Below are positions 17,651-26,597 of a stretch of DNA of 64,000 nt, in pieces. The stretch comes from Algorimicrobium sediminis. GTDB lineage: Bacteria > Bacteroidota > Bacteroidia > Flavobacteriales > Flavobacteriaceae. The stretch spans positions 496,001-560,000 of the forward strand of contig NZ_JBHULS010000001.1 in NCBI RefSeq assembly GCF_042684585.1, given 5' to 3'. A program made the position numbers and the translations under genes. Positions within the stretch are counted from its first letter, which is position 1; every line of letters begins with the position of its first letter. Below the pieces are notes generated by a model. The model was not told the origin of the DNA. It saw nothing but the letters and a program-made list of their open reading frames with translations, and searched no databases.

Positions 17651-17812
17651 ATGAGTAAAAGAACATTTCAGCCGTCAAAAAGAAAAAGAAAAAACAAGCA
17701 CGGCTTCAGAGAGAGAATGGCTACCGCTAATGGAAGAAAAGTACTTGCTAGAAGACGAGCTAAAGGCAGAAAGAAATTATCTGTATCTTCAGAGTTAAGA
17801 CATAAAAAATAA
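17651..17812 (+). CDS. rpmH: 50S ribosomal protein L34
   Basis: A 53-residue frame encodes MSKRTFQPSKRKRKNKHGFR followed by ERMATANGRKVLARRRAKGR, the unmistakable L34 sequence, with a Bacteroidota-type tail (KKLSVSSELRHKK). L34 is a small basic protein of the large subunit, needed for assembly. It has its own promoter at 17552-17581 and a terminator at 17839-17867. In many bacteria rpmH sits with rnpA and dnaA near the origin; here its neighbour is carB. Confidence 0.98.
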   Translation: MSKRTFQPSKRKRKNKHGFRERMATANGRKVLARRRAKGRKKLSVSSELRHKK

Positions 17813-17838
17813 TGAATTAACAATTGTTAATATATAAA

Positions 17839-17867
17839 GGTGTTGCTGTTTAGTAACGCCTTTTTTT
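17839..17867 (+). terminator. intrinsic terminator after rpmH
   Basis: GGTGTTGC (17839-17846) pairs with GTAACGCC (17853-17860), with two G-T pairs, and seven T follow. It lies between rpmH and carB, so carB needs its own promoter; TACTTTTG at 17884-17891 fits the -7 element but lies only 18 bases before the ATG. Confidence 0.75.
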
Positions 17868-17908
17868 ATACCCATACGTTAACTACTTTTGCAAAAAAAC
17901 AATTAAAC

Positions 17909-20761
17909 ATGCCTAAAAATAAAAACATAAAGTCCGTTCTGCTTATTGGTTCAGGTCCTATAGTTATTGGTCAAGCTTGTGAATTTGATTATTCAGGAAC
18001 GCAAGCTTTGCGCTCCCTACGCGAGGATGGTATTGAAACCATTCTTATTAATTCCAATCCAGCTACTATCATGACAGACCCAACCATGGCAGATCATGTG
18101 TACCTGTTGCCCCTAACCACAAAATCTATTGTAAAAATTCTTAAAGAGCACCCACAAATTGATGCTGTGTTACCAACAATGGGTGGTCAAACAGCTCTTA
18201 ATTTAGCAATTGAGGCGGAAGACAAAGGCATCTGGAAAGATTTTAATGTAGATTTAATAGGCGTGGATATTGAAGCCATTAATATTACCGAAGACCGCGA
18301 GAAATTTAGGGAACTAATGCTTAAAATAGGCATTCCTATGGCCCCTCAAGCTACGGCAACTTCGTTTTTAAAAGGGAAAGAAATTGCCCAGGAATATGGT
18401 TTCCCGTTGGTTATTAGAGCCTCCTACACCCTAGGTGGCGCCGGCGCTTCTATAGTGCATAAAGAGGAGGATTTTGATGAATTGCTAACCCGTGGTTTAG
18501 AAATATCGCCCATCCATGAGGTGATGATAGATAAAGCATTATTAGGTTGGAAGGAATACGAATTAGAGTTATTACGCGATAAAAATGATAATGTAGTTAT
18601 TATTTGTACCATTGAAAATATGGATCCGATGGGAATTCATACAGGCGATTCCATTACTATTGCGCCAGCTATGACCTTATCGGATAAAACATTCCAGCGT
18701 ATGCGCGATATGGCTATACACATGATGCGCAGTATAGGCGATTTTGCCGGTGGTTGTAATGTGCAGTTTGCTGTTAGCCCGGACGACAAGGAGGATATAA
18801 TTGCAATTGAAATTAACCCGCGTGTTTCCCGTTCATCTGCTTTAGCTAGTAAAGCAACCGGGTATCCAATTGCAAAGGTTGCTTCAAAACTGGCAATTGG
18901 TTATAATCTGGACGAACTTACTAATCAAATTACGGGCTCCACATCGGCTTTATTTGAACCAACGTTGGATTATGTGGTGGTTAAAATTCCTCGTTGGAAT
19001 TTCGATAAGTTTGAAGGATCGGACAGAACTTTAGGTTTACAAATGAAAGCAGTGGGCGAGGTTATGGCCATTGGGCGTTCCTTTCAGGAGGCCTTGCACA
19101 AGGCTACGCAATCCTTGGAAATTAAGCGAAATGGTTTGGGAGCAGATGGTAAAGGTTATAAAAACTACGACCAAATTATTGAAAAACTTACCAATGCCAG
19201 CTGGGACCGTGTGTTTGTAATATACGATGCCATCCAAATGGGCATTCCTTTAAGCAGAATACACGAGATTACAAAAATAGACATGTGGTTCCTTAAGCAA
19301 TACGAGGAGTTGTATTATTTGGAAAAGGAAATTTCTACTTACACCATCGATACCATTAATAGAGAGCTCCTTTTGGAAGCAAAACAAAAAGGTTATGGCG
19401 ACAGGCAAATTGCGCACATGCTAAACTGTTTAGAGAGTCAGGTGTATAGCAAACGCGAAGCCTTCAAAATAAAACGTGTGTATAAACTAGTGGATACCTG
19501 TGCGGCCGAATTTAAAGCCGAAACACCTTATTATTACTCGACCTTTGAAAATGAAATGAGCACCGCTAATGGGACGGTATTGCCAGCCAATGAAAGTGTG
19601 GTTTCAGATAAAAAGAAAATTATAGTTTTAGGTTCTGGACCAAATAGAATAGGGCAGGGAATTGAGTTTGATTATTGCTGTGTACATGGTGTCTTAGCCG
19701 CAGCGGAATGTGGTTATGAAACAATTATGATTAATTGTAACCCAGAAACGGTTTCAACAGATTTTGACATTGCAGATAAATTGTATTTTGAACCAGTGTT
19801 TTGGGAGCATATTTACGACATTATTCAACATGAAAAACCCGAAGGTGTAATCGTGCAACTAGGAGGCCAAACGGCCTTAAAATTAGCCGAAAAATTAGAC
19901 AGATATGGTATAAAAATTATTGGAACTACCTACCAATCGCTAGATTTAGCTGAAGACAGAGGTAGTTTTTCTAAATTACTTAAAGAAAATAATATTCCAT
20001 ATCCTAAATTTGATGTGGCCACCAATGCAGATGAAGCGCTTGCTATTGCCGATGTGCTCGATTTCCCTATTCTAGTAAGGCCATCATATGTTTTAGGCGG
20101 TCAAGGCATGAAAATAGTTATTAATAAAAAAGAACTGGAAAAACATGTAGTTGATTTATTAAGACAGATGCCCGATAATAAACTGCTTCTAGATCATTAT
20201 TTAGATGGCGCCATAGAGGCCGAGGCGGATGCTATTTGCGACGGCGAAAATGTTTACATTATTGGTATCATGGAGCATATTGAGCCTTGTGGTATTCACT
20301 CCGGTGACAGCAATGGCGTACTACCACCATTTAATTTGGGTAATTTAGTTATTCAGCAAATAAAAGACCATACCAAAAAAATTGCTTTAGCGCTAAACAC
20401 TGTTGGCTTAATTAATATTCAGTTTGCTATAAAAGATGATGTCGTGTATATTATTGAAGCGAACCCAAGGGCTTCCCGAACAGTACCATTTATTGCCAAA
20501 GCGTATGGCGAGCCTTATGTAAATTATGCAACCAAAGTGATGTTGGGAGCAAAAAAAATAAGCGATTTTAATTTTAATCCAAAATTAAAAGGTTACGCCA
20601 TTAAACAACCTGTTTTCTCTTTCGATAAGTTTCCAAATGTAAATAAACAGTTAGGACCAGAAATGAAGAGTACCGGCGAGAGTATCTTATTTATTGATAA
20701 TTTAAAAGACGACGATTTTTACAACTTGTACGCCAGACGAAAAATGTATTTAAGTAAATAA
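17909..20761 (+). CDS. carB: carbamoyl phosphate synthase large subunit
   Basis: The 950-residue protein has the two homologous ATP-grasp halves of CarB. The first opens with GSGPIVIGQACEFDYSGTQA near residue 14, the second with GSGPNRIGQGIEFDYC near 574; each contains an ERPS/VRPSYVLGGQG-type block (VIRASYTLGGAG; LVRPSYVLGGQG). It makes carbamoyl phosphate from bicarbonate, ammonia and two ATP for arginine and pyrimidine synthesis. Length is shorter than the enterobacterial form (about 1070), because the C-terminal allosteric MGS-like domain is largely missing, as is usual in this group. The ATG at 17909 is chosen: the frame is open further up, but through the rpmH terminator. No carA is adjacent. 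Confidence 0.96.
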   Translation: MPKNKNIKSVLLIGSGPIVIGQACEFDYSGTQALRSLREDGIETILINSNPATIMTDPTMADHVYLLPLTTKSIVKILKEHPQIDAVLPTMGGQTALNLAIEAEDKGIWKDFNVDLIGVDIEAINITEDREKFRELMLKIGIPMAPQATATSFLKGKEIAQEYGFPLVIRASYTLGGAGASIVHKEEDFDELLTRGLEISPIHEVMIDKALLGWKEYELELLRDKNDNVVIICTIENMDPMGIHTGDSITIAPAMTLSDKTFQRMRDMAIHMMRSIGDFAGGCNVQFAVSPDDKEDIIAIEINPRVSRSSALASKATGYPIAKVASKLAIGYNLDELTNQITGSTSALFEPTLDYVVVKIPRWNFDKFEGSDRTLGLQMKAVGEVMAIGRSFQEALHKATQSLEIKRNGLGADGKGYKNYDQIIEKLTNASWDRVFVIYDAIQMGIPLSRIHEITKIDMWFLKQYEELYYLEKEISTYTIDTINRELLLEAKQKGYGDRQIAHMLNCLESQVYSKREAFKIKRVYKLVDTCAAEFKAETPYYYSTFENEMSTANGTVLPANESVVSDKKKIIVLGSGPNRIGQGIEFDYCCVHGVLAAAECGYETIMINCNPETVSTDFDIADKLYFEPVFWEHIYDIIQHEKPEGVIVQLGGQTALKLAEKLDRYGIKIIGTTYQSLDLAEDRGSFSKLLKENNIPYPKFDVATNADEALAIADVLDFPILVRPSYVLGGQGMKIVINKKELEKHVVDLLRQMPDNKLLLDHYLDGAIEAEADAICDGENVYIIGIMEHIEPCGIHSGDSNGVLPPFNLGNLVIQQIKDHTKKIALALNTVGLINIQFAIKDDVVYIIEANPRASRTVPFIAKAYGEPYVNYATKVMLGAKKISDFNFNPKLKGYAIKQPVFSFDKFPNVNKQLGPEMKSTGESILFIDNLKDDDFYNLYARRKMYLSK

Positions 20762-20850
20762 AAACCAACGGTTATTAAGAGTTTTTTGGCATTATTTTTG
20801 CCAATATTACATTATTTTTGAATAGGTTTAATTTCCTAAAAATGCTGTAA

Positions 20851-21702
20851 ATGATAAAAAAATTACACTTAATAACCGTTTTATTTTTTTGTAATACTGT
20901 TTTTCCTCAAATAGCTGCTGGTCAAGTAGACGATTTTGAGGATGGCACAGTGCTTAACTGGACTATTGGTGTAGCTAGCGCTGGAACTGAAAATATAAGT
21001 TCTGGTGGTCCAAATGGGCAAAACGATAGGTTTCTGTCGTATACCGCTACAGGATTGAGCGGTCCGGCAGGTAGAGTGGTAATTTTTAATGCCAATGCCC
21101 AATGGTCTGGTAACTTTATTTCAGAAAATATTCTTGAAATTCAGTTTCAAGCACGAGCTATTACCAATGATTTACACCTCCGATTAGCTTTTCAAGGGCC
21201 TATGGGTACCCGCATTGTTTCTACAAACCCCGTATTGGTACCCGAAGGTTCTGGATGGACAACTGTTTCCATACCTATAAATGAATCGGCTTTTATCGTG
21301 GTACAAGGTCCGGCTTCTGTTTTGGATGTTCTTGAAGCTGTTTCTACCATGCGTATTTTAAGTAATCCTGTAATTGACAATTGGAAAGGCGAATTAATTG
21401 CAGCCACTATGAATATTGATAATATTACAGCTTCTACCACATTAGGAGTACCTAAACAACAAAACAATATCTCTTTTTCAATTTACCCCAATCCAGGAAC
21501 AAATAGGTTAAATGTAGGGTTGCCACCTAACCATAATTTTTCTAAACTGGCTGTTTATAATATTTTAGGAAGTAAAGTTTACGAAGGGCCTATTAATGCG
21601 GTTAAAGCCTCTGTAAATATTAGTCAGTGGCCCAATGGTGTCTATTTAGTACAGGTTTCGAACGCCAAAAAAACCATCTCTAAGCGTTTTGTAAAGCAGT
21701 AG
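20851..21702 (+). CDS. secreted protein with T9SS type A sorting domain
   Basis: The 283-residue precursor starts with a Sec signal peptide (cleavage near residue 24). Its body (about 25-200) is a beta-rich, carbohydrate-binding-like sandwich: QVDDFEDGTVLNWTIG, LEIQFQARAITNDLHLRLAF and GSGWTTVSIPI are typical of such modules. The end is a T9SS type A domain: FSIYPNPGTNRLNVGLP, VYNILGSKVYEG and WPNGVYLVQVSNAKKT ending SKRFVKQ. It should reach the cell surface or the medium. No catalytic domain is present, so a binding role is likely. It is single, between carB and the convergent DUF3307 gene 11 bases away. Confidence 0.85.
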   Translation: MIKKLHLITVLFFCNTVFPQIAAGQVDDFEDGTVLNWTIGVASAGTENISSGGPNGQNDRFLSYTATGLSGPAGRVVIFNANAQWSGNFISENILEIQFQARAITNDLHLRLAFQGPMGTRIVSTNPVLVPEGSGWTTVSIPINESAFIVVQGPASVLDVLEAVSTMRILSNPVIDNWKGELIAATMNIDNITASTTLGVPKQQNNISFSIYPNPGTNRLNVGLPPNHNFSKLAVYNILGSKVYEGPINAVKASVNISQWPNGVYLVQVSNAKKTISKRFVKQ

Positions 21703-21713
21703 TAAGTTTGGTG

Positions 21714-22418
21714 TTATATTAAAGTTATATAAAGTATACCAGTTACAACAGCTATTCCAAAGCTAATTAAGGTGCCTATTAAAACGTATTCTGTAAGCTT
21801 TCGGTGTTTAGCCTCTTTTAAATCGCCAAATCTGAAAACCGATTTGGCCGTTATTAAAAAGCCCACGGCTTCCCAATGGCCCATAATTATAAATATAAAA
21901 ACCAATAAGCGCTCTAGAACACCAATGTACATGCCAGCATGAGCAAGTGATTCGCTAGTTTTGGTTAATTTCTTTATGTCCCACTTACTAAACACAACTT
22001 GCATAATGATAGCTGTTGGTTTGGTTAAAAAAATAAGGCAGGTAAGGAGTAGTAAAGCACTTGTAGTGGGCAAATTAAGGGCTAATATACTGGTATTGGT
22101 ATATAGCAGAAATACCACAAAAATGGCGGTTAAATGCAATGCTTGATCTATAAAAAACCAAATGCGTTTGGTTGCTTTAGTTTGAAAAATTAGTTTAACG
22201 GCATCTATTATTAAATGCAAAACACTTAACATTAGTATTAAAGGCCAATAGCTAAAATCCCAAATAAGAAGAAATAATAAAGCAGCGTGCAAGGCTACAT
22301 GAGCATAAAGAACAACCGATTTAAGTTTGTTTTTTTCCTTGTTTTTAACCCACGATTTTGGCTGCAAAATAAAATCGCCAAGAATATGTGCAAGAATCAA
22401 TTTTACTAGTAAAATCAT
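21714..22418 (-). CDS. DUF3307 family membrane protein
   Basis: The 234-residue protein has seven or so hydrophobic segments and the family's opening ILAHILGDFILQPKSWVKNK, with a conserved His-Asp pair near the first membrane segment (LAHILGDFILQ) and a second His-Asp near LHLIIDAVKL. DUF3307 is of unknown function. The start ATG overlaps the stop of the SatD-like gene upstream by four bases (ATGA), so the two are translationally coupled. This pairing of SatD-like and DUF3307 proteins occurs in other Bacteroidota, and suggests that the DNA-binding-like protein and the membrane protein act together. Confidence 0.8.
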   Translation of the reverse strand: MILLVKLILAHILGDFILQPKSWVKNKEKNKLKSVVLYAHVALHAALLFLLIWDFSYWPLILMLSVLHLIIDAVKLIFQTKATKRIWFFIDQALHLTAIFVVFLLYTNTSILALNLPTTSALLLLTCLIFLTKPTAIIMQVVFSKWDIKKLTKTSESLAHAGMYIGVLERLLVFIFIIMGHWEAVGFLITAKSVFRFGDLKEAKHRKLTEYVLIGTLISFGIAVVTGILYITLI

Positions 22419-23029
22419 GGTTTTAGCTGGTTAATTTCAGATTCAAATAAAGTATTTAGTTCTAATAATTCGTCCAAATGTGCCCGTTTTATGCGCTTAC
22501 TAACAGCATCTTGACTTATGTGAAGCATATCTGCTAATTCCTGCTGAATAGCGTTTGGGTTTTCCAAATAAATTTTAACCACTTCAGCGGAATTGGCTGT
22601 CCAATTATCCATAACTAAAGATGCAAACTTAAAAAAGAGATTAAAGTGGGTGGTTACTTGGTTGTTAGGACATTTTAATTTTAAACTTATTTTATTTTTT
22701 TTTAAACCCTCTAGCGTCTCTCCTGAAAACTGAAAGGCTTCGCCATTGGATTCCGATACGGTTTGTCCGGTGTAGCTTTTATTACCAATACCTATAGCCA
22801 TTCTTACATCCAAATTTTTAAGTGTTTTTAAGCAAGCCTTTAGGTATATGGCGCTTATAAAGCTGCGTTCTGGTAGTGTAATTTCAATTTGAAAACTATC
22901 GCCTCTGTATAGCTCCCACAAGGATTGATTGGGTTCTAAAGTAAGCAAGGCTTGCCGAAGAAGCGGTAACCACAGGCTAGGCTGGGTGCTTTTTGAATTT
23001 ATAATATCGCCGGTTATTACAGCTATCAT
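22415..23029 (-). CDS. SatD family protein with C-terminal helix-turn-helix
   Basis: The 204-residue protein opens with IAVITGDIINSK, the signature of the SatD family (named from the streptococcal secretion and acid tolerance locus). The first 140 residues resemble a nucleotidyl-cyclase-like fold (WELYRGDSFQIEI, VRMAIGIGNK), and about 155-190 form a clear helix-turn-helix (QQELADMLHISQDAVSKRIKRA). The G-D-x-F-Q segment is reminiscent of the cyclase G-G-D-E-F motif but lacks its residues. It is coupled by a four-base overlap to the DUF3307 membrane gene. A regulatory role is inferred only from the HTH. Confidence 0.8.
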   Translation of the reverse strand: MIAVITGDIINSKSTQPSLWLPLLRQALLTLEPNQSLWELYRGDSFQIEITLPERSFISAIYLKACLKTLKNLDVRMAIGIGNKSYTGQTVSESNGEAFQFSGETLEGLKKNKISLKLKCPNNQVTTHFNLFFKFASLVMDNWTANSAEVVKIYLENPNAIQQELADMLHISQDAVSKRIKRAHLDELLELNTLFESEINQLKP

Positions 23030-23229
23030 GGAAAACTTTTTGTTTGAAATGAATCATTAATTCTACAATAATATGCTTTTATAATGGCATAAAATTAATT
23101 ATGCTTTAAAAAAGGAATAACTAAATATCGTCATTTTTTACCAATCTGCAAACGGCTACCTATTTAATTTAAAGATTTAAACATAGAAATACAGCTTTTT
23201 AAACCAAAATACAACAAGCTGTTGAGGCA

Positions 23230-23775
23230 TTACAATGCTATTTTGATGTTGTGTTTTTGAAGTTCGTTTAAATAATTTTCTAGAACAAAGTCTTTGCTCT
23301 GAAATTCTTTTTTATTCTGGCGTTTTGCCTTATTACGCTCTAGGGCGTGCAAAAAACGTCTGATTTCCTCTTCGGAGCTTAAAATAAGTCCGGGTACGGT
23401 TGCCGATTTCCCCGTTTCGTCCTTGGCAACCATGGTAAAGTACGACGAATTACAATGTTTAATATGTCCGGTTTTTATGTTTTCAGCCTCCACACGAATG
23501 CCAACCACCATGGACGTATTACCCACATAATTAATAGATGCCTTTAAGGTTACAATTTCGCCAATTTCAATGGGTTCCAAAAAATTTACCGTATCCACCG
23601 ATGCCGTAACGCAATAATGTTTGGAGTGTTTTGCGGCGCAAGCAAATGCTATTTGGTCCATGAGATTTAGTAAATAACCACCATGAATTTTTCCACCAAA
23701 ATTAGAATGCGATGGCTGCATAAGTTCGGCTATGCTTGTGCGTGAACTGGCAACTGTTTTAAAAAGTTTCGACAT
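23230..23775 (-). CDS. acyl-CoA thioesterase, hotdog fold (YciA/BACH type)
   Basis: The 181-residue protein has the hotdog-thioesterase block FGGKIHGGYLLNLMDQIAFACA near residue 25, with the H-G-G and M-D residues typical of the acyl-CoA hydrolase family, and T-A-S-V-D-x-V-x-F in the next strand (ASVDTVNFLEPI). It hydrolyses acyl-CoA to CoA and fatty acid in the cytosol. It is 30-40 residues longer than E. coli YciA, with a charged helical tail. It overlaps nothing and lies 11 bases upstream of the small membrane-anchored protein gene. Confidence 0.88.
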   Translation of the reverse strand: MSKLFKTVASSRTSIAELMQPSHSNFGGKIHGGYLLNLMDQIAFACAAKHSKHYCVTASVDTVNFLEPIEIGEIVTLKASINYVGNTSMVVGIRVEAENIKTGHIKHCNSSYFTMVAKDETGKSATVPGLILSSEEEIRRFLHALERNKAKRQNKKEFQSKDFVLENYLNELQKHNIKIAL

Positions 23776-23786
23776 AGTACTGTACT

Positions 23787-24137
23787 TTAGTTAGTTTCTT
23801 CAACTACTTTGGTTATAAAATATTTAGTATCACCTATCCAAAATAAGGTATTGTAGCGCTCAAAGTAGTGCAGCTTAACCTCTTTGCCTTGTAGGTCTTT
23901 TAAATCGTTAATAACTTGAGTTTCGTGTTTTTCAACCGAAAATTTGAAATGCTGTGATTCAGAAACCCCCTGGCTTATTTCGCCTTCCCAAGTTTTAAAA
24001 AATACACCTTTTTTACTAAACTTAACCAGTTCACCAGCGCGAATACCTTCGCTATAACTTACTTTATAAATAAAGATAAAGCCACCTGCTGCCATAAGGA
24101 TAAGTGCTACTAGTATTAAAATTAATATGCGTTTCAT
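23787..24137 (-). CDS. small membrane-anchored protein, conserved, unknown function
   Basis: The 116-residue protein has an N-terminal membrane anchor or signal (about residues 4-25) and a short soluble domain with YSEGIRAGELVKFSKKG near residue 29, KTWEGEIS near 48 and WIGDTKYFITKV near the end. I remember near-identical short proteins in many flavobacteria carrying the label '6-phosphogluconate dehydrogenase', but with about 90 soluble residues and no Rossmann fold it cannot be that enzyme. It lies between RmuC and the thioesterase, as a probable member of their operon (gaps of 41 and 11 bases). Confidence 0.7.
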   Translation of the reverse strand: MKRILILILVALILMAAGGFIFIYKVSYSEGIRAGELVKFSKKGVFFKTWEGEISQGVSESQHFKFSVEKHETQVINDLKDLQGKEVKLHYFERYNTLFWIGDTKYFITKVVEETN

Positions 24138-24178
24138 AAAGCAAGGAACTGACTATTGTTAGTAAGTTGTTTTAAATT

Positions 24179-25573
24179 TTACAATGTGTTTTCATCACCT
24201 GTAGCACGTTGTACAATGGCTTCGGGTAACGATTTTTTGGCTTTTGCCCCCATTTTTTTCAATTTTTCAATGCGCCCTATAATGTTGCCTTTGCCATCTA
24301 CAAGCTTATTCATAGCGGCTGCATAGTCTGTTTTAGCTAAATCTAACTTTTTGCCTACATTGGTTAAGTCGGTTATTAAACCTTCAAATTTATCGTAAAG
24401 CGCCCCAGCTTGTTTGGCTATTTCTAATGCGTTACGTTGCTGTTTTTCGGTGCTCCACATACTATCTATGGTGCGTAAGGTAGCTAATAAAGTGGTTGGT
24501 GTAACAATAACGATATTTTTTTCGAAGGCTTTATTATACAGTGTGTTATCTTCATTTAAAGCTATAGCAAATGCAGGTTCTATGGGAATAAACATAAGCA
24601 CAAAGTCGGGCGATTCGATATCGTAAAGATCTTCGTATTTTTTATCGGAAAGCTGATCTACATGACGTTTAATGGAGTTTACATGTGCTTTAAGCCAAGC
24701 GGGTTTATCGGTATCTTCGGCATTAACTAAACGTTCGTAGTCTGTAAGCGATACTTTACTATCAATAATCATACGTTTATTATTGGGCAAATGCAACACC
24801 ACATCTGGCAGCAAACGGGTTTGGTTAGTGGTGGTAAAACTTTGTTGTACAAAATATTCGCGGTTTTTTTCTAAACCAGATTTTTCCAAAACACGCTCAA
24901 GTACCAGCTCGCCCCAATTTCCTTGCATTTTGCTATCGCCTTTAAGCGCGCGAGTAAGGTTGGTAGCTTCTTTTGTCATTTGTTGGTTTAAATCTTTTAA
25001 CCCTAAAAGCTGTTCTTTCAAGGCGGAATGCATGCTAATACTTTCTTTTTGGGTGTCTTCAACCTTTTTCTCGAACAGCTGAATCTTTTCTTGCAAAGGG
25101 TGTAATATTTGTTTAATATTCTCTTTGTTTTGACTTGTAAATTTTTCGCTTTTTTCATCTAAAATTTTTGATGCTAATAGCTCAAAATCCTTTCGCATTT
25201 GTGTTTGCTGCTCTAGCACATTAGCTTCCTGTTTTACTAGTTGCTCTTCCAGATTGTCAAAATCTGAATTGCGTTTGGCTAAAGCGGTTTGCAAGTGTTC
25301 TTTTTCTTGGCGTAATTTATACTGTTCGTCTTCTAATTTACCTATTGTTGTTTTATAATCTGATAGTTGCTGATTGAAAAAACTTTCGTGTCTTTTTAGG
25401 TCGTTTTGAAAGTTGGCTTGTAAGGTTGTAAGCTGCTGTTGTAAATTAGTGTTACGCTCTTGCAGAGTATTGCTGTCTCCTTTATGTCTTAGTTTGGCCA
25501 TACTAAACCCAACAAAGGCACCAAAAGTTCCGGTTATAAGACTTACTAGAATAAGAAAAACACTATCGGTCAT
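24179..25573 (-). CDS. rmuC: DNA recombination protein RmuC homologue
   Basis: The 464-residue protein has one N-terminal membrane segment (about residues 4-25), a long coiled coil (about 30-190) and the RmuC nuclease-like domain from about 200. Typical blocks are QGNWGELVLERVLEKSGL near 215, LPDVVLHLPNNKRMIIDSKVSL near 255 with the conserved D and D-x-K residues, and FVLMFIPIEPAF near 325. RmuC limits inversions and certain rearrangements and is thought to be a structure-specific nuclease. Gene order RmuC-small protein-thioesterase on the minus strand suggests a shared transcript. Confidence 0.92.
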   Translation of the reverse strand: MTDSVFLILVSLITGTFGAFVGFSMAKLRHKGDSNTLQERNTNLQQQLTTLQANFQNDLKRHESFFNQQLSDYKTTIGKLEDEQYKLRQEKEHLQTALAKRNSDFDNLEEQLVKQEANVLEQQTQMRKDFELLASKILDEKSEKFTSQNKENIKQILHPLQEKIQLFEKKVEDTQKESISMHSALKEQLLGLKDLNQQMTKEATNLTRALKGDSKMQGNWGELVLERVLEKSGLEKNREYFVQQSFTTTNQTRLLPDVVLHLPNNKRMIIDSKVSLTDYERLVNAEDTDKPAWLKAHVNSIKRHVDQLSDKKYEDLYDIESPDFVLMFIPIEPAFAIALNEDNTLYNKAFEKNIVIVTPTTLLATLRTIDSMWSTEKQQRNALEIAKQAGALYDKFEGLITDLTNVGKKLDLAKTDYAAAMNKLVDGKGNIIGRIEKLKKMGAKAKKSLPEAIVQRATGDENTL

Positions 25574-25602
25574 GATTATTAGTATAAAGATTATAGGTAA
25601 AG

Positions 25603-25634
25603 ATAAAAAAAAGCGCTCTAGAAAGAGCGCTTTT
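25603..25634 (-). terminator. terminator of the four-gene secreted-protein operon
   Basis: AAAAGCGCTCT (25609-25619) and AGAGCGCTTTT (25624-25634) form an 11-pair stem with a four-base loop; on the minus strand it is followed by a T run (A residues 25604-25612). It lies 27 bases after the last gene of the operon running from 29313. Confidence 0.85.
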
Positions 25635-25660
25635 ATAATAGGTTATTAATGGTATTGGTT

Positions 25661-26590
25661 TTAATACCATCCACGCACATTATAAACCGTATTAGGCTGG
25701 TTGTTTCCATAAGCCACACCAACAGCTCTAGCTGCTTCTATGGTAGCTTTACGCAGCTCGAATTCTTGGAGTTTAATATCCCAATCTCTGTCTTGTAAAT
25801 CGTTTACACGTTTTTCAATTTTAGAAAATAGGTTTTTTACCGCTTTAAAGCAATTTGCTTGCGGATCTACAGAGGCTAGTAAGTAGCCTGCTTCTTTGGC
25901 TGCGGCAATATCTTGATTAGCTACCCAAATAGCTTCGGCTTCCTGTAGTTTAAGTTTACAATCCGTATCGATTACTTTTTGGTACGTACTTTCAATTTTA
26001 TTTTTAACCGTGTTAAAACAATCGGAGGCCGATGGTACACTTACCAATATAGCTAAAGCTCCTTCGTAATTATTTTGGTTTTCTAGAACAGCAGCCTCAG
26101 CTAATAGTTGTTTACAATTACTGTTGTAATAATCTATTATTTTAGCTTTGCCATTGCTTATAAAATCCTGTAATTTTTTATTGGACGGTTTTAATTGCTT
26201 AATAGCCTGCATGTAAGCTTTAGTTTCGTTGTTTCCAACACTTTTTAGCGTAAACGATTCGGTTGCAAATAAGTTTCCTGCAATGCCGTCGCCAATATAT
26301 AAAGTCATTTCTAAATTGAGTGCAATTTTAGTAGGCGCCGAGCCAATAACATCTTTGCTCATAACCGTAATATTTGGGGTAATAATAAAGCGCGAATTTG
26401 CAACATCGTCGCTAATACCATTACTGGTTATAAGTTGGCCAAGTTTGTTTAATAACATGGCTTTTGCGTTATCTGGAATACCTTCAACTTGGTTGGGTAT
26501 GTAAGCACCCAACGAGATGTTGTAGTTTGTGTCTTGGGCAACTAAAGTGGTTGCCATTAAGCCGATTACTAGGGTTATAATTTTTTTCAT
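25661..26590 (-). CDS. secreted protein of unknown function, CsgG/LpoB-like N-terminus (last of four)
   Basis: The 309-residue precursor has a Sec signal peptide (cleavage after about residue 18, TLVAQ). Residues about 25-150 read like the nucleotide-binding-like fold of the LpoB/CsgG/TolB-N family: IPDNAKAMLLNKLGQLITSNG as a helix, then RFIITPNITVMSKDVIG and ALNLEMTLYIGD strands. The rest (about 155-290) is helical with regularly spaced Cys (NSNCKQLLAEA, ASDCFNTVKN, DTDCKLKLQEAE, QANCFKAVKN), like paired TPR units. It is the last gene of a tight four-gene operon of exported proteins. I do not recognise it; the fold assignment is inference. Confidence 0.6.
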   Translation of the reverse strand: MKKIITLVIGLMATTLVAQDTNYNISLGAYIPNQVEGIPDNAKAMLLNKLGQLITSNGISDDVANSRFIITPNITVMSKDVIGSAPTKIALNLEMTLYIGDGIAGNLFATESFTLKSVGNNETKAYMQAIKQLKPSNKKLQDFISNGKAKIIDYYNSNCKQLLAEAAVLENQNNYEGALAILVSVPSASDCFNTVKNKIESTYQKVIDTDCKLKLQEAEAIWVANQDIAAAKEAGYLLASVDPQANCFKAVKNLFSKIEKRVNDLQDRDWDIKLQEFELRKATIEAARAVGVAYGNNQPNTVYNVRGWY

Positions 26591-26597
26591 AATTGTC

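Noticed and set aside
20793..20820. Tandem TATTTTTG elements before the second T9SS cargo gene as double promoter
   Set aside because: Both fit TAnnTTTG, but no TTG lies at 17-23 bases upstream of either, so I could not support a promoter call.
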